This document shows positions 8,601 through 17,232 of a DNA stretch of 64,000 nt, piece after piece. The translations under genes and the position numbers were made by a program. The stretch comes from Loktanella sp. PT4BL (GTDB taxonomy: Bacteria; Pseudomonadota; Alphaproteobacteria; Rhodobacterales; Rhodobacteraceae): NCBI RefSeq assembly GCF_003201935.1, contig NZ_QJJL01000001.1, positions 950,272-1,014,271 of the forward strand, given 5' to 3'. Under the pieces are notes generated by a model, which did no database searches, had not been told where the DNA came from, and saw nothing but the letters and a program-made list of their open reading frames with translations. How positions within the stretch are numbered: position 1 is the first letter of the stretch; the number at the start of each line of letters is the position of its first letter.

Positions 8601-10448
8601 CTAGGCCCAATCGTCGGGTGACAGACCAAGCGTCTTGATCCGCGAATAGAGCGTTGTTGGTTTGACGCCCAAAAGTGCTGCCGCCCCGTTGGGACCTGAC
8701 ACGCGACCGTTGGTTTCCTGCAGGCAGGCAATTGTGTTGGCGACTCGGATTTGTTCGATATCCGCCTCGCTCAGCAGTGTCGTGATCTTGCGCGTGGCGG
8801 GTGCCGCGTCGGGGTGGATATCGACCACGAGCTTTTCGCCCTGCGATACGATCGCGCCGCGCTCGATCACATTGGCCAGTTCGCGCACGTTTCCGGGCCA
8901 GTCGTATTGTTGCAGTGTGCGGATTGTCCCTTCGGTGATAATGGGCGGCGTGCGGCTCAGCCGTTTGCACACAAGATTGAGGAAATGCGCGGCCAGCAGC
9001 GGAATGTCGTCGGGGCGTTCGCGCAGGGGCGTGCAGTGGATCGGAAAGACGTTGAGAAAGAACACGAGTTCCGGCCGCATTCGTCCGGCCTGCACCTCGC
9101 GGTCAAGGTTCCGGCTGGTGGAGGCGACGACCCGCAATTCGAGACTGCGCGCGCGGTCATCGCCCAATCGCGTAACCCTGCGGTTTTGCAGCGCGTCGAG
9201 CAGTTGGCCTTGTTGCTCCAGCGGGATATCGGCCACTTCATCAAGAAATAGCGTGCCGCCATGGGCCAGTTCGAGCTTGCCGGGTTTGTCGCGTAATGCG
9301 CCTGTGAAGGCACCGCGCACATGGCCGAAGAGTTCACTTTCGAACATATCGGGCGTGACCGAGCCGCATTTGAAGTGGATCAGGGGCCGCCGCCGCCTGT
9401 CGCTGTCGTTATGGATTGCCGAGGCGACCATGGCTTTCCCGGTACCGCTTTCGCCGGTGATCAGCACATTGGCCTGCGTGCGCGACACCATTTCCACCCG
9501 TTGCAGGATTTGCTGGATCGCGGGCGATTGGCCGACAACATCATGGTGCGCACGCTCGATACTGATCGCTTCTTGCAGGTAGGCGTTTTCCTGTTCGAGC
9601 CGGTCACGCAGTGCCGCGACCTGATCCATCGCTTCGCGCAGCTTGCGTTCGTTTTCCCAACGTTCGGTAATGTCGCGGAAGATGACCACCGCACCGGCCA
9701 GCCGCTGGCCCTCGTAAATCGGGGTCGAGACGTATTCGACACGGATGGGTTTGCCGTCCTTGCGCCAGAACACCTCGTCCTCGATCCGGTTGACCTGCTC
9801 ATAGCGGAAGGATTGATAGATCGGGCATTCGTGCGACGGGTAGACCTCACCATCCAGATGGTGGTGGTGGATCTTGGTGTGGATGTCTTCGCCAAGAAGG
9901 TCTTCATCCGTCCAGCCCAGCATTTCCTGTGCGGCACGATTCACAAAGGTTGTCTTGCCGTCGGCGTTGACCCCGTAGATCCCTTCGCCCGCCGCATTCA
10001 GGATCAGCTGGTTCTGGCGTTCAAGCTCGGAAAAGAACGCCTGTGCGCGCTGCCATTCCAGAATACCACCGTTATACATGCTTGCCGCCTGTACCGCCTC
10101 GGCGCGGCGCTCGAGGGCTGCAAGATCGGTGATCTTCAGCGTGAGTGTCTTGCCGTCAGAGCGGCCGTTGATTTCGCAATTTATGCGGTCATTTTCGCGA
10201 GTGCGTAAAATAATGCGCCGTGTCCATGCCTCTCCGCGGTAGATGACTTCATCAACAAACAGGATCATGTGCGGCACATCATCTGCCACGAGATTGGAAA
10301 AGCGTGAGCCGACCAAAGACGGGTCTTTGAGCAGCGCATGGGCCTGCGGGGTGGCGGCCAGAATCTCGTCTGTGTCGAGATCAAGGATCAGCGTTGCGCC
10401 GAATGCGCCGGCAAGACGGGAATCAGGGGTGCGGTCTTGAATGTTCAT
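8601..10448 (-). CDS. Sigma-54-dependent PAS/AAA+/Fis transcriptional activator, probably of the cyanate operon
   Basis: The 615-aa protein has two PAS domains (about 15-120 and 150-270), a short coiled coil, a sigma-54 AAA+ domain and a Fis-type HTH (NGRVSGPNGAAALLGVKPTT). Walker A is GESGTGKAM and the sigma-54 contact loop GAFTGA is intact (GHVRGAFTGALRDKPGK). Ligand sensing presumably occurs through the PAS domains. It is divergent from cynABDS, with two copies of a palindrome between them, so it is the best candidate for the operon's activator. No clear -24/-12 promoter was found upstream of cynA. Confidence 0.9.
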   Translation of the reverse strand: MNIQDRTPDSRLAGAFGATLILDLDTDEILAATPQAHALLKDPSLVGSRFSNLVADDVPHMILFVDEVIYRGEAWTRRIILRTRENDRINCEINGRSDGKTLTLKITDLAALERRAEAVQAASMYNGGILEWQRAQAFFSELERQNQLILNAAGEGIYGVNADGKTTFVNRAAQEMLGWTDEDLLGEDIHTKIHHHHLDGEVYPSHECPIYQSFRYEQVNRIEDEVFWRKDGKPIRVEYVSTPIYEGQRLAGAVVIFRDITERWENERKLREAMDQVAALRDRLEQENAYLQEAISIERAHHDVVGQSPAIQQILQRVEMVSRTQANVLITGESGTGKAMVASAIHNDSDRRRRPLIHFKCGSVTPDMFESELFGHVRGAFTGALRDKPGKLELAHGGTLFLDEVADIPLEQQGQLLDALQNRRVTRLGDDRARSLELRVVASTSRNLDREVQAGRMRPELVFFLNVFPIHCTPLRERPDDIPLLAAHFLNLVCKRLSRTPPIITEGTIRTLQQYDWPGNVRELANVIERGAIVSQGEKLVVDIHPDAAPATRKITTLLSEADIEQIRVANTIACLQETNGRVSGPNGAAALLGVKPTTLYSRIKTLGLSPDDWA

Positions 10449-10483
10449 TTTCCAATCGAAGCGGACATTGGGGTGTGTGGCAA

Positions 10484-10514
10484 TACGAAAAATCGTAATT
10501 TACGAAAAATCGTA
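10484..10514. promoter_or_regulatory. Tandem 14-bp palindromes in the cyn/regulator divergent promoter
   Basis: TACGAAAAATCGTA occurs at 10484-10497 and again at 10501-10514, centre-to-centre 17 bp. Each copy is a palindrome with arms TACGA/TCGTA around AAAA. They lie 36 bp upstream of the regulator start and about 140 bp upstream of cynA. Likely operators for the divergent regulator, possibly enhancer sites for cynA and an autoregulatory site. The repeat is seen directly; the function is inferred. Confidence 0.7.
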
Positions 10515-10651
10515 ATATTGTGATTGTAGGAAGCTGCCTTAACATATTGTTATAAAATGAAATTATAGAATTTATTTTTTCCGCCCTCTCGCTTTCAGTG
10601 TCCCCCTTTTCTGCGTCAGTATCATTCCAAAGTTTGACAGGAGTGACGAGA

Positions 10652-12034
10652 ATGACAGTGAAAAGCCTTGGAAATCCCTATTCATCCGAAACCGACCTGC
10701 GGCACGGTGCCGACTGCGGTTGCGCCGGATGTGTTACATCTGCGGTCGAGAAACAGGGCGGCCCTGACCTGACCACAAGCGAAGGCATGCTGGAACGTGC
10801 CGTTGAAAGCGCGATCGTGCGGTCGGTCTTTGGTCAAAGCGATATCGGCCGCCGGTCCTTTATGGGCATGATGGGCGGCACAACGATGGCAGCGGCGCTG
10901 GCGTCGGTGTTCCCGATGGATCAGGCGAAGGCAGCCATCATGGACAATCTCGAGCCACCCGAGAAGACAGACCTCAACATCGGCTTTGTGCCGATCACCT
11001 GTGCGACGCCGATCATCATGGCGCAGCCTTTGGGCTTTTACGAACGCTATGGTCTGAACGCGCAAGTCATCAAGACCGCGGGCTGGGCCGTTGCCCGCGA
11101 CAAATCGCTGAACGGCGAATATGACGCCAGCCACATGCTGACACCAATGCCGCTGGCGATGACGCTGGGTGCAGGGTCGATTGCAGAGCCCTACATCATG
11201 CCCGCCGTTGAAAACATCAACGGGCAGGCGATTGTTCTGTCCAACGAACACCTTGATAAGCGTGATCCGTCGCAGTGGAAGGGCTTTACCTTCGGTGTGC
11301 CGTTTGAATATTCGATGCACAACTTCCTGCTGCGCTACTACGTTGCCGAATTCGGTCTGGACCCTGATGTCGACATCCAGATCCGCGTGGTGCCGCCGCC
11401 TGAAATGGTTGCGAACCTGCGTGCCGGTAACCTTGACGGCTATCTGTCACCTGATCCGTTCAACCAGCGTGCTGTCTTCGAAGGCATCGGCTTTATCCAC
11501 CTGCTGACCAAGGAAATCTGGGAAGGCCACCCGTGCTGTGCCTTTGCCGCGCCGCTCTCGTTTGCGCAGGAATTGCCTAACACCTATGGCGCGCTGCTCA
11601 AGTCGATCATCGACGCGACGCAATACGCCTCGGCCGCCGAGAACCGCAAAGAGATTTCCGAGGCGATTGCACCGACGAACTATCTCAACCAGCCCGTGAC
11701 CGTGATCGAGCAGGTGCTGACAGGCACTTATGCAGACGGTTTGGGGCAGGTGCAGCGCGTGCCTGACCGGATCGATTTCGATCCGTTCCCATGGCATTCG
11801 ATGGGCGTCTGGATCCTGACCCAGATGAAGCGCTGGGGCTATATCGAAGGTGATGTCGACTATAAGGCAGTGGCCGAGCAGGTCTATCTGGCCGCTGACT
11901 GCAAGAAGGTGATGGAAGATCTGGGCTATGAGGCGCCGGATGTCACCTACAAGTCGCACACCATCATGGGCAAGACGTTCGATTACAACGAACCCGAAGC
12001 CTATATCGACAGCTTTGCGATCAAGAAAGGCTAA
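10652..12034 (+). CDS. cynA: ABC transporter substrate-binding protein, NrtA/CynA type (cyanate uptake)
   Basis: The 460-aa protein starts at ATG 10652 with AGGAG 8 nt upstream. Residues 67-94 form a Tat-like signal (RRSFMGMMGGTTMAAALASV), preceded by an unusual 66-residue cytoplasmic-side extension with a cysteine cluster CGCAGC at 22-27. The mature part matches the NrtA/CmpA/SsuA fold (LNIGFVPITCATPIIMAQPLGFYERYGL). NrtA relatives bind nitrate, nitrite, bicarbonate or cyanate; cyanase at the operon's end points to cyanate. A role in nitrate/nitrite uptake cannot be excluded. First gene of cynABDS. Confidence 0.85.
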   Translation: MTVKSLGNPYSSETDLRHGADCGCAGCVTSAVEKQGGPDLTTSEGMLERAVESAIVRSVFGQSDIGRRSFMGMMGGTTMAAALASVFPMDQAKAAIMDNLEPPEKTDLNIGFVPITCATPIIMAQPLGFYERYGLNAQVIKTAGWAVARDKSLNGEYDASHMLTPMPLAMTLGAGSIAEPYIMPAVENINGQAIVLSNEHLDKRDPSQWKGFTFGVPFEYSMHNFLLRYYVAEFGLDPDVDIQIRVVPPPEMVANLRAGNLDGYLSPDPFNQRAVFEGIGFIHLLTKEIWEGHPCCAFAAPLSFAQELPNTYGALLKSIIDATQYASAAENRKEISEAIAPTNYLNQPVTVIEQVLTGTYADGLGQVQRVPDRIDFDPFPWHSMGVWILTQMKRWGYIEGDVDYKAVAEQVYLAADCKKVMEDLGYEAPDVTYKSHTIMGKTFDYNEPEAYIDSFAIKKG

Positions 12035-12039
12035 GGCAA

Positions 12040-12873
12040 ATGCCCATCAGCTCACTGAACTTTCGTGCAGCTATTCTGTCGCTAACTCTGCTCATTGTCG
12101 GCCTCCTGATCTGGGAGGCCGCCATTCCCGCACAAAAGGCGGTAGGCGAATTGACGGAATATGAACTTCTGACAGGGGGTGGCCAGCCCAAAGCCGGTGT
12201 GCCGCCACCCAGCCAGGTGATCGCCAAGGCCTGGGAACAGCTCAGTGATCCTTTTTATGATGCAGGCCCGAATGACAAAGGGATCGGTATCCAGATCGGC
12301 TATTCGATCTACCGCGTGCTGGTGGGCTATGCACTTGCCGCTATTATTGCCATTCCGCTGGGCTTTCTGATCGGGATGTCGCCGCTGGCATACAAAGCAT
12401 TGAACCCCTTCATTCAGGTATTGCGCCCGATTTCGCCCCTCGCGTGGATGCCGCTTGCGCTTTTCGTGATCCAGGACAGTGAGGCAAGCGCGATCTTTGT
12501 GATCTTCATCTGCTCGATCTGGCCCATGCTGATCAACACAGCTTTTGGTGTGGCCGGAGTGCGTGAGGATTGGGTCAATGTGGCCCGGACGCATGAGTTG
12601 AACCCGCTCAAGACCGCCTTCACCGTGATCCTGCCTGCCGCAGCGCCGACGATCCTGACAGGGATGCGCATTTCCATCGGTATCGCATGGCTGGTGATTG
12701 TTGCCGCAGAGATGCTCGTGGGCGGAACCGGCATTGGTTACTACGTCTGGAACGAGTGGAACAACCTCGATCTGACCTCTGTGATCTTTTCCATCCTGAT
12801 GATTGGCGTCGTGGGCATGGGGCTTGATGCAGCCCTCGGCTTTGTCCAGCGCGCCGTTTCTTACGCTGAATAG
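12040..12873 (+). CDS. cynB: ABC transporter permease, NrtB/CynB type
   Basis: The 277-aa protein has an N-terminal helix, a periplasmic segment, and five further membrane segments. It carries the binding-protein-dependent transport signature near residues 180-210 (EDWVNVARTHELNPLKTAF), where the ATPase docks. It starts 6 bp after cynA and ends 9 bp before cynD. It would form the channel of the cyanate importer. Confidence 0.87.
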   Translation: MPISSLNFRAAILSLTLLIVGLLIWEAAIPAQKAVGELTEYELLTGGGQPKAGVPPPSQVIAKAWEQLSDPFYDAGPNDKGIGIQIGYSIYRVLVGYALAAIIAIPLGFLIGMSPLAYKALNPFIQVLRPISPLAWMPLALFVIQDSEASAIFVIFICSIWPMLINTAFGVAGVREDWVNVARTHELNPLKTAFTVILPAAAPTILTGMRISIGIAWLVIVAAEMLVGGTGIGYYVWNEWNNLDLTSVIFSILMIGVVGMGLDAALGFVQRAVSYAE

Positions 12874-12882
12874 GACCAAGAC

Positions 12883-13782
12883 ATGAAACCGTTTCTAAGC
12901 GTCGAGAACTTGACCCAGCGCTACCCTGACGGCGCGGGCGGCGAACTGACAGTCTTTGAGGATGCCACCTTTGGTGTCGAGAAGGGCGAGTTTGTCGTGA
13001 TCCTTGGCCACTCTGGCTGTGGCAAATCCACGATCATGAATATCCTTGCAGGATTGTCCGACCCGACATCCGGTGTGGTCATCATGGACGGCACCGAGGT
13101 GAAAGGCCCCAGCCTTGACCGTGGTGTTGTGTTCCAGAACTACTCATTGTTGCCGTGGCTTTCGACATTGAAGAACGTCACCTTTGGCGTCTCTGCGCGG
13201 CACCCTGAGTGGTCGAAGGCACAGGTGATTGAACATTCGACCAAGTACCTTGCGATGGTGGGACTTGAGGGGGATGTGATCCATCGCAAGCCCAGCCAGC
13301 TTTCGGGGGGGATGCGCCAGCGTGTGTCGATTGCGCGCGCTTTTGCCAACCATCCCAAGCTGTTGTTGCTGGACGAACCTTTCGGCGCGCTTGATGCGCT
13401 GACACGGGGCACGATCCAGGATGAGCTATTGAAAATCTGGGGCGGGACCGAGCAGACCGTCTTTATGATTACCCATGATATCGACGAGGCGATCCTGCTG
13501 GCCGACCGTATTTTGCTGATGACGAACGGGCCTTACGCACGGGTGGCCGAGAGCGTCGAGATCACGATCCCGCGTCCGCGCAACCGGACCGAGATTATCG
13601 AGCATCCCAACTACTATGCGATCCGCAACCATCTGGTCACCTTCCTTGGCAAGCGGTCCAAAGAGATGGCGGGCCAACAAACCGGAGAGGGCAGCAACCG
13701 TCCAACGCCGGTGCGGATCGACAAGACCGAACCTGAAGAACCTGAGCAAGCGCCGCCTGCGTTGCGGGCTGTCAACGAATAA
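12883..13782 (+). CDS. cynD: ABC transporter ATP-binding protein, NrtD/CynD type
   Basis: The 299-aa ATPase has Walker A GHSGCGKST, Q-loop VFQNYSLLPWLS, signature LSGGMRQRVSIARAF, Walker B LLLLDEPFGALD and the switch His in MITHDIDEA. A C-terminal extension of about 40 residues rich in Pro, Glu and Ala has no recognised domain. It lacks the second solute-binding-like domain seen in NrtC. It energises the importer formed by cynA and cynB. Confidence 0.9.
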   Translation: MKPFLSVENLTQRYPDGAGGELTVFEDATFGVEKGEFVVILGHSGCGKSTIMNILAGLSDPTSGVVIMDGTEVKGPSLDRGVVFQNYSLLPWLSTLKNVTFGVSARHPEWSKAQVIEHSTKYLAMVGLEGDVIHRKPSQLSGGMRQRVSIARAFANHPKLLLLDEPFGALDALTRGTIQDELLKIWGGTEQTVFMITHDIDEAILLADRILLMTNGPYARVAESVEITIPRPRNRTEIIEHPNYYAIRNHLVTFLGKRSKEMAGQQTGEGSNRPTPVRIDKTEPEEPEQAPPALRAVNE

Positions 13783-13799
13783 CCACCGGAGGAGCAACA

Positions 13800-14267
13800 A
13801 TGAAAGACCTCATAATGACCGAGATGATGACCAAAGAAGACGTCACCGCCATGATCCTGTCGGCCAAGAAAACGGCCGGTCTGACATGGGAACAAATCGC
13901 CGAAAAGATCGGGATGTCGCCTGTCTGGACCCACTCCGCAGCGATGGGCATGAATGCTTTTCCGCCCGAGAAGGCCAAGCTGATGGTCAGCGTGATGGGA
14001 TTGCCGCAAGAGGCGGAATCTGTGCTGGCAGAGAGCCCGACAAAGATCTGGGAACAGGCGGTGCCGACCGATCCTTGCATCTACCGTTTCTATGAAATCG
14101 TGGGCGTTTATGGCCCTACGCTCAAGGCGCTGATCCAGGAAAAATTCGGTGACGGCATCATGTCCGCGATTGACTTTGATATGACCGTCACCCGCGTCGA
14201 GAACCCCAAAGGCGACCGCGTGAAGGTTGAAATGTCTGGCAAGTATCTGGGCTATAACAGCTGGTAG
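13800..14267 (+). CDS. cynS: Cyanate hydratase (cyanase)
   Basis: The 155-aa protein matches E. coli cyanase in length and in the catalytic residues Arg96, Glu99 and Ser122 (YRFYE and DGIMSAI), which fall at identical numbers here. Cyanase converts cyanate and bicarbonate to ammonia and two CO2 through carbamate. An N-terminal HTH-like helical domain and C-terminal catalytic domain are present. GGAGGAG lies 6 nt before ATG 13800. As the last gene of the operon it gives the transporter its likely substrate. A hairpin follows at 14275-14301. Confidence 0.96.
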   Translation: MKDLIMTEMMTKEDVTAMILSAKKTAGLTWEQIAEKIGMSPVWTHSAAMGMNAFPPEKAKLMVSVMGLPQEAESVLAESPTKIWEQAVPTDPCIYRFYEIVGVYGPTLKALIQEKFGDGIMSAIDFDMTVTRVENPKGDRVKVEMSGKYLGYNSW

Positions 14268-14274
14268 AACACAA

Positions 14275-14301
14275 GGCGCGGCGGGTGTTACCTGCCGCGC
14301 C
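14275..14301 (+). terminator. GC-rich stem-loop after cynS
   Basis: GGCGCGGCGGG pairs with CCTGCCGCGCC (one mismatch) around TGTTA, between the convergent cynS and hydrolase genes. There is no clear T run on either side, so it may be a weak or factor-assisted terminator. Confidence 0.5.
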
Positions 14302-14323
14302 AATCCGCCTGTTGCGGGAAACG

Positions 14324-16552
14324 TCACTCCAAGATGACGTAGAGTGCGTCGTCGGGCAGGAACAAACTCAGTATCCCGTTGCTTCTTGAAACTGTGATGT
14401 CACGGGTCGCCATGCCATTGGCATCCAAGGCTGTCGCACGTGAGAGCCTCTCGTTTCGAATACTCACCTGAGCCTGAACCCGGTCAATCTGCCATGGCGC
14501 CTCGCCAAAGGCAGTCACTGCCAAAGCGGGCCCGCTTTCGTGTTGCGCAGGCTCCGCGCTCCAGCCTGTCGGGCGTGCGATGCTGTTGATCTGCACCAAT
14601 AGCCGTGCCGCATCAGCAATCGGCTGGCCATCGAGCGGCACCGCGATGATACTGGCATAGTCTGCATCGCTTTCAATCGTGATGTCCTGCAAGGCAAAGG
14701 TCGTGGCCGATGACAAAGCGCCGACAACGCCTTGCGCGCGGGGCGCATCAAGTGTGACGACACCCGCACCCCAATCCCAGGACAGCTCGCGCGTCAGACT
14801 GGTGACAACCTGCCTGTCTTCGTCGATCAGCGATGCAAGATCAGGGTGCACGAAATTTCCAGTCTCGCTGTCAAAATCGACCTGAACGGGGCCGGCAAGG
14901 AAGCTATAGGGGCTGATGTCGGGTTGTCGCGCGCCGCTACTTCCAAGCAATGCACCAAAAATGCCTGTATCGCGGTTCGGGTCATAGCCTTGTTGCGCCG
15001 CAACAAGAGGGGCCGCGCGGGCCCAGAGCGTGTCGCGCGGGCGGCGTTCGATCACGACCGGAGGGGCCTCGTCAATGAGCCCAAGGCGAAAGATCAGTGC
15101 AGCCGCGGGAAAAGCGCCCATCTGTTGCGGGGTTGCGAGCTGCCATTTGCCGATACTTGGCAAATAGCCGTTCGCACTTTGCGGTGCGCGCCATTGTGTT
15201 TCACCTGTGGCAAACCAATAGCTGACGTCGATGCCGGTCAGGGCCTGATAGGCCGCCATCAGAACAGGCCCCTCTGATTGTTCCCACATCGGCGGCACCC
15301 AAAGCGTTTCGCCGATAATGTAGGGATAACCGACTGGCTGGCGCAGTGTGATGGGCAGATCCAAAGGCCGGCGCAGCAAACCGTCTTCGCGGTATTTGTC
15401 ACCTGCCACAATGGCCCAGCCTTCATATTCGCCTTCGTGGAGGCCGGTGACATAGCGGTTCACGCCGATCACATCGCCCGCCGTGTAGGCGTACCGCTCA
15501 AGATCATCGAGGAGAACGTCATCCGCCGTGCGCCAGTTGCCTGCGTTGAAAAGTTGCGGTGCGCCAATGTCTTCGCGCAGGAAGCGGGCAATCTCGGCGT
15601 GCCAGTCGCGCATGATCATGGTCAGGAATTCTGTTTGATCGGCCAGTCGCGCTACTGCTTCGCCCGGGTCTGCATCGCGTGTCAGGTGCCAGATATTGGA
15701 AAGTGCGATCACGCCACTGTCCCAATCGTCGCGCATGTCGGCAATCGGACCGGGCACCGCAGCATTGCCCCACGCATCCCGCGCTGCGGCCAGCGAACCG
15801 TATTTTTCGACAAGGAATTGGCCAAAACGGGCGCCAAGCAGTGCGGCCTCGCGGCCCTTGATGTTGTTGAAGGTCCAGAAAAGAAGCGAATCCTCGTTCT
15901 GCATCTGGATGATTGCGAGCGCAGGATCGTCCTTGAGTGCCAGACCGGTGTACGGGTTTACGGGCAGCAGTGTCTCGCGGAGCCACCCCTTGTAGGCCTC
16001 TTGCAAGACCGGATCAAAATAGATCATCCCCGTCAGCCCCTCACTGTCGACGGGGACTTGCCAGCGCCAGGCGGCCTCTGGATGCACAAGGTGCGGATAG
16101 TAGGGGCTGAAGGTGACGTAGATACCTTCCTGTTTCATCGCGGCGACCAGCTGCCAGAGCTGGTCGCGTTCGGTTGTGTCTATTTCTTCAAGCGTGCCAC
16201 CTGATTGTCCGGCTTGCGGGATTTGCCCGTGCAGGCGCACCATGTTGACGCCGCGTTTGGCCAGAAAGCGGGCGTGGTCTTCGAGTGCTGCCATACCATT
16301 ACGGGCGGCATAGCTATTCAGCGCCCAGAACCGGATCGGCGCCCCGTCACCCCGCACAAAAGCGGCCCCATCGTCCGAACGCCGGATGAAGCCGGTTTCA
16401 CCTGCGATCGCTTCGTTCAGATAAGAAAGATCAAGCAGTGCCGCGTCGGAGAATCCGTCTTGTCCCGGTTGGAAATCCCATGTTGCGGGGGTGTCTGCGA
16501 CAGCAGGGGCCCAAAGCAGCCCTGCAAGCAGCGCGATGCATTGTCGTTTCAT
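14324..16552 (-). CDS. Secreted clan GH-A glycoside hydrolase-like protein
   Basis: The start ATG 16552 gives 742 aa with signal peptide MKRQCIALLAGLLWAPAVA and AGAAGG 8 nt upstream; the frame extends further but lacks a signal there. Residues about 70-430 look like a TIM-barrel of clan GH-A: GVNMVRLHGQ, the putative acid/base in QMQNE (Glu220) and the putative nucleophile in YIIGETLW (Glu415). The C-terminal 300 residues are beta-rich, perhaps a carbohydrate-binding or sandwich domain. Substrate unknown. It stands alone on the minus strand with no sugar-transport genes nearby. Confidence 0.72.
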   Translation of the reverse strand: MKRQCIALLAGLLWAPAVADTPATWDFQPGQDGFSDAALLDLSYLNEAIAGETGFIRRSDDGAAFVRGDGAPIRFWALNSYAARNGMAALEDHARFLAKRGVNMVRLHGQIPQAGQSGGTLEEIDTTERDQLWQLVAAMKQEGIYVTFSPYYPHLVHPEAAWRWQVPVDSEGLTGMIYFDPVLQEAYKGWLRETLLPVNPYTGLALKDDPALAIIQMQNEDSLLFWTFNNIKGREAALLGARFGQFLVEKYGSLAAARDAWGNAAVPGPIADMRDDWDSGVIALSNIWHLTRDADPGEAVARLADQTEFLTMIMRDWHAEIARFLREDIGAPQLFNAGNWRTADDVLLDDLERYAYTAGDVIGVNRYVTGLHEGEYEGWAIVAGDKYREDGLLRRPLDLPITLRQPVGYPYIIGETLWVPPMWEQSEGPVLMAAYQALTGIDVSYWFATGETQWRAPQSANGYLPSIGKWQLATPQQMGAFPAAALIFRLGLIDEAPPVVIERRPRDTLWARAAPLVAAQQGYDPNRDTGIFGALLGSSGARQPDISPYSFLAGPVQVDFDSETGNFVHPDLASLIDEDRQVVTSLTRELSWDWGAGVVTLDAPRAQGVVGALSSATTFALQDITIESDADYASIIAVPLDGQPIADAARLLVQINSIARPTGWSAEPAQHESGPALAVTAFGEAPWQIDRVQAQVSIRNERLSRATALDANGMATRDITVSRSNGILSLFLPDDALYVILE

Positions 16553-17232
16553 GGCTGAGCCTTCTCTTTGCCGCAGTCGCTTCGAGACTAGCGCCAATCG
16601 GGTCGCGCGGATAGCTGGCAGTGTAGTAATCCGCAGGTCGCGGGCGATGCCAGATTGCCTTGTCCGGCGATATGATAGCCGAATCGCAAGGGTTGATTTT
16701 GGGATGCTCTGCGCGGGCCATGCAAACAAAGTACACCAAAGACGCGATTCTCTTGGTCGTCCCTCGGCTTATCAGACCAATTCTGGTGATGCTTTCGTCA
16801 TTATGACGATTCTGCGATCTGTTTTATGTCATTGCTGTTGACGTAAATATCTCGGTGCGAGGGGATGACGGAGCAAGGCGACAACATTATCAGGAGCAGC
16901 TTATATTTCTATTATCTTATCAATATCAATTACTTATATCTTGCCGCTTTGCGGGGCAAAGGTCTGCTTTCGAGGTGCAAGAGAATATGTGAAAATCGCT
17001 TTTTGCGTGTGGCGGCTAAAAAGGACACCGTTTCATCCAATTTTTGCCGCAATCGAACAGCAACTTAAAACCAATCGTACCTCACCACGGTTACACCCAC
17101 TTGTTTACTACTCACAGCGAGACGCTGCCCCGGACGAGGCAGCGTCTTTTGCTGTGTGGAAATGCTTGTTTTGTAGCGTAAATGAGCGCGATGAATGATG
17201 CGGCCAATTCCGAGTTGGCGCGCGTCGCCAGA
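16553..17232. other. Intergenic region, AT-richer, with one orphan hairpin
   Basis: These 680 bp contain no convincing gene: the open frames are short, lack ribosome binding sites and have uneven codon use. GC drops relative to the flanks, especially around 16895-16940. The one clear element is the hairpin/terminator at 17113-17156. A small RNA ending there on the plus strand is possible. Confidence 0.5.
17113..17156 (+). terminator. Orphan Rho-independent terminator with extended outer stem
   Basis: GACGCTGCC (17121-17129) pairs perfectly with GGCAGCGTC (17138-17146) and is followed by TTTT. An outer stem CACAGC/GCTGTG (17113-17118 with 17151-17156) extends the structure. No plus-strand gene lies upstream within 400 bp. 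Confidence 0.7.

Noticed and set aside
10449..10651. Sigma-54 promoter for cynA
   Set aside because: No TGGCAC-N5-TTGC match on the plus strand; a weak GG-N10-GC on the minus strand has poor flanking match.
16865..17198. Short plus-strand frames near 16.9-17.2 kb
   Set aside because: No ribosome binding site, no family signal, and they run through the hairpin at 17113-17156.
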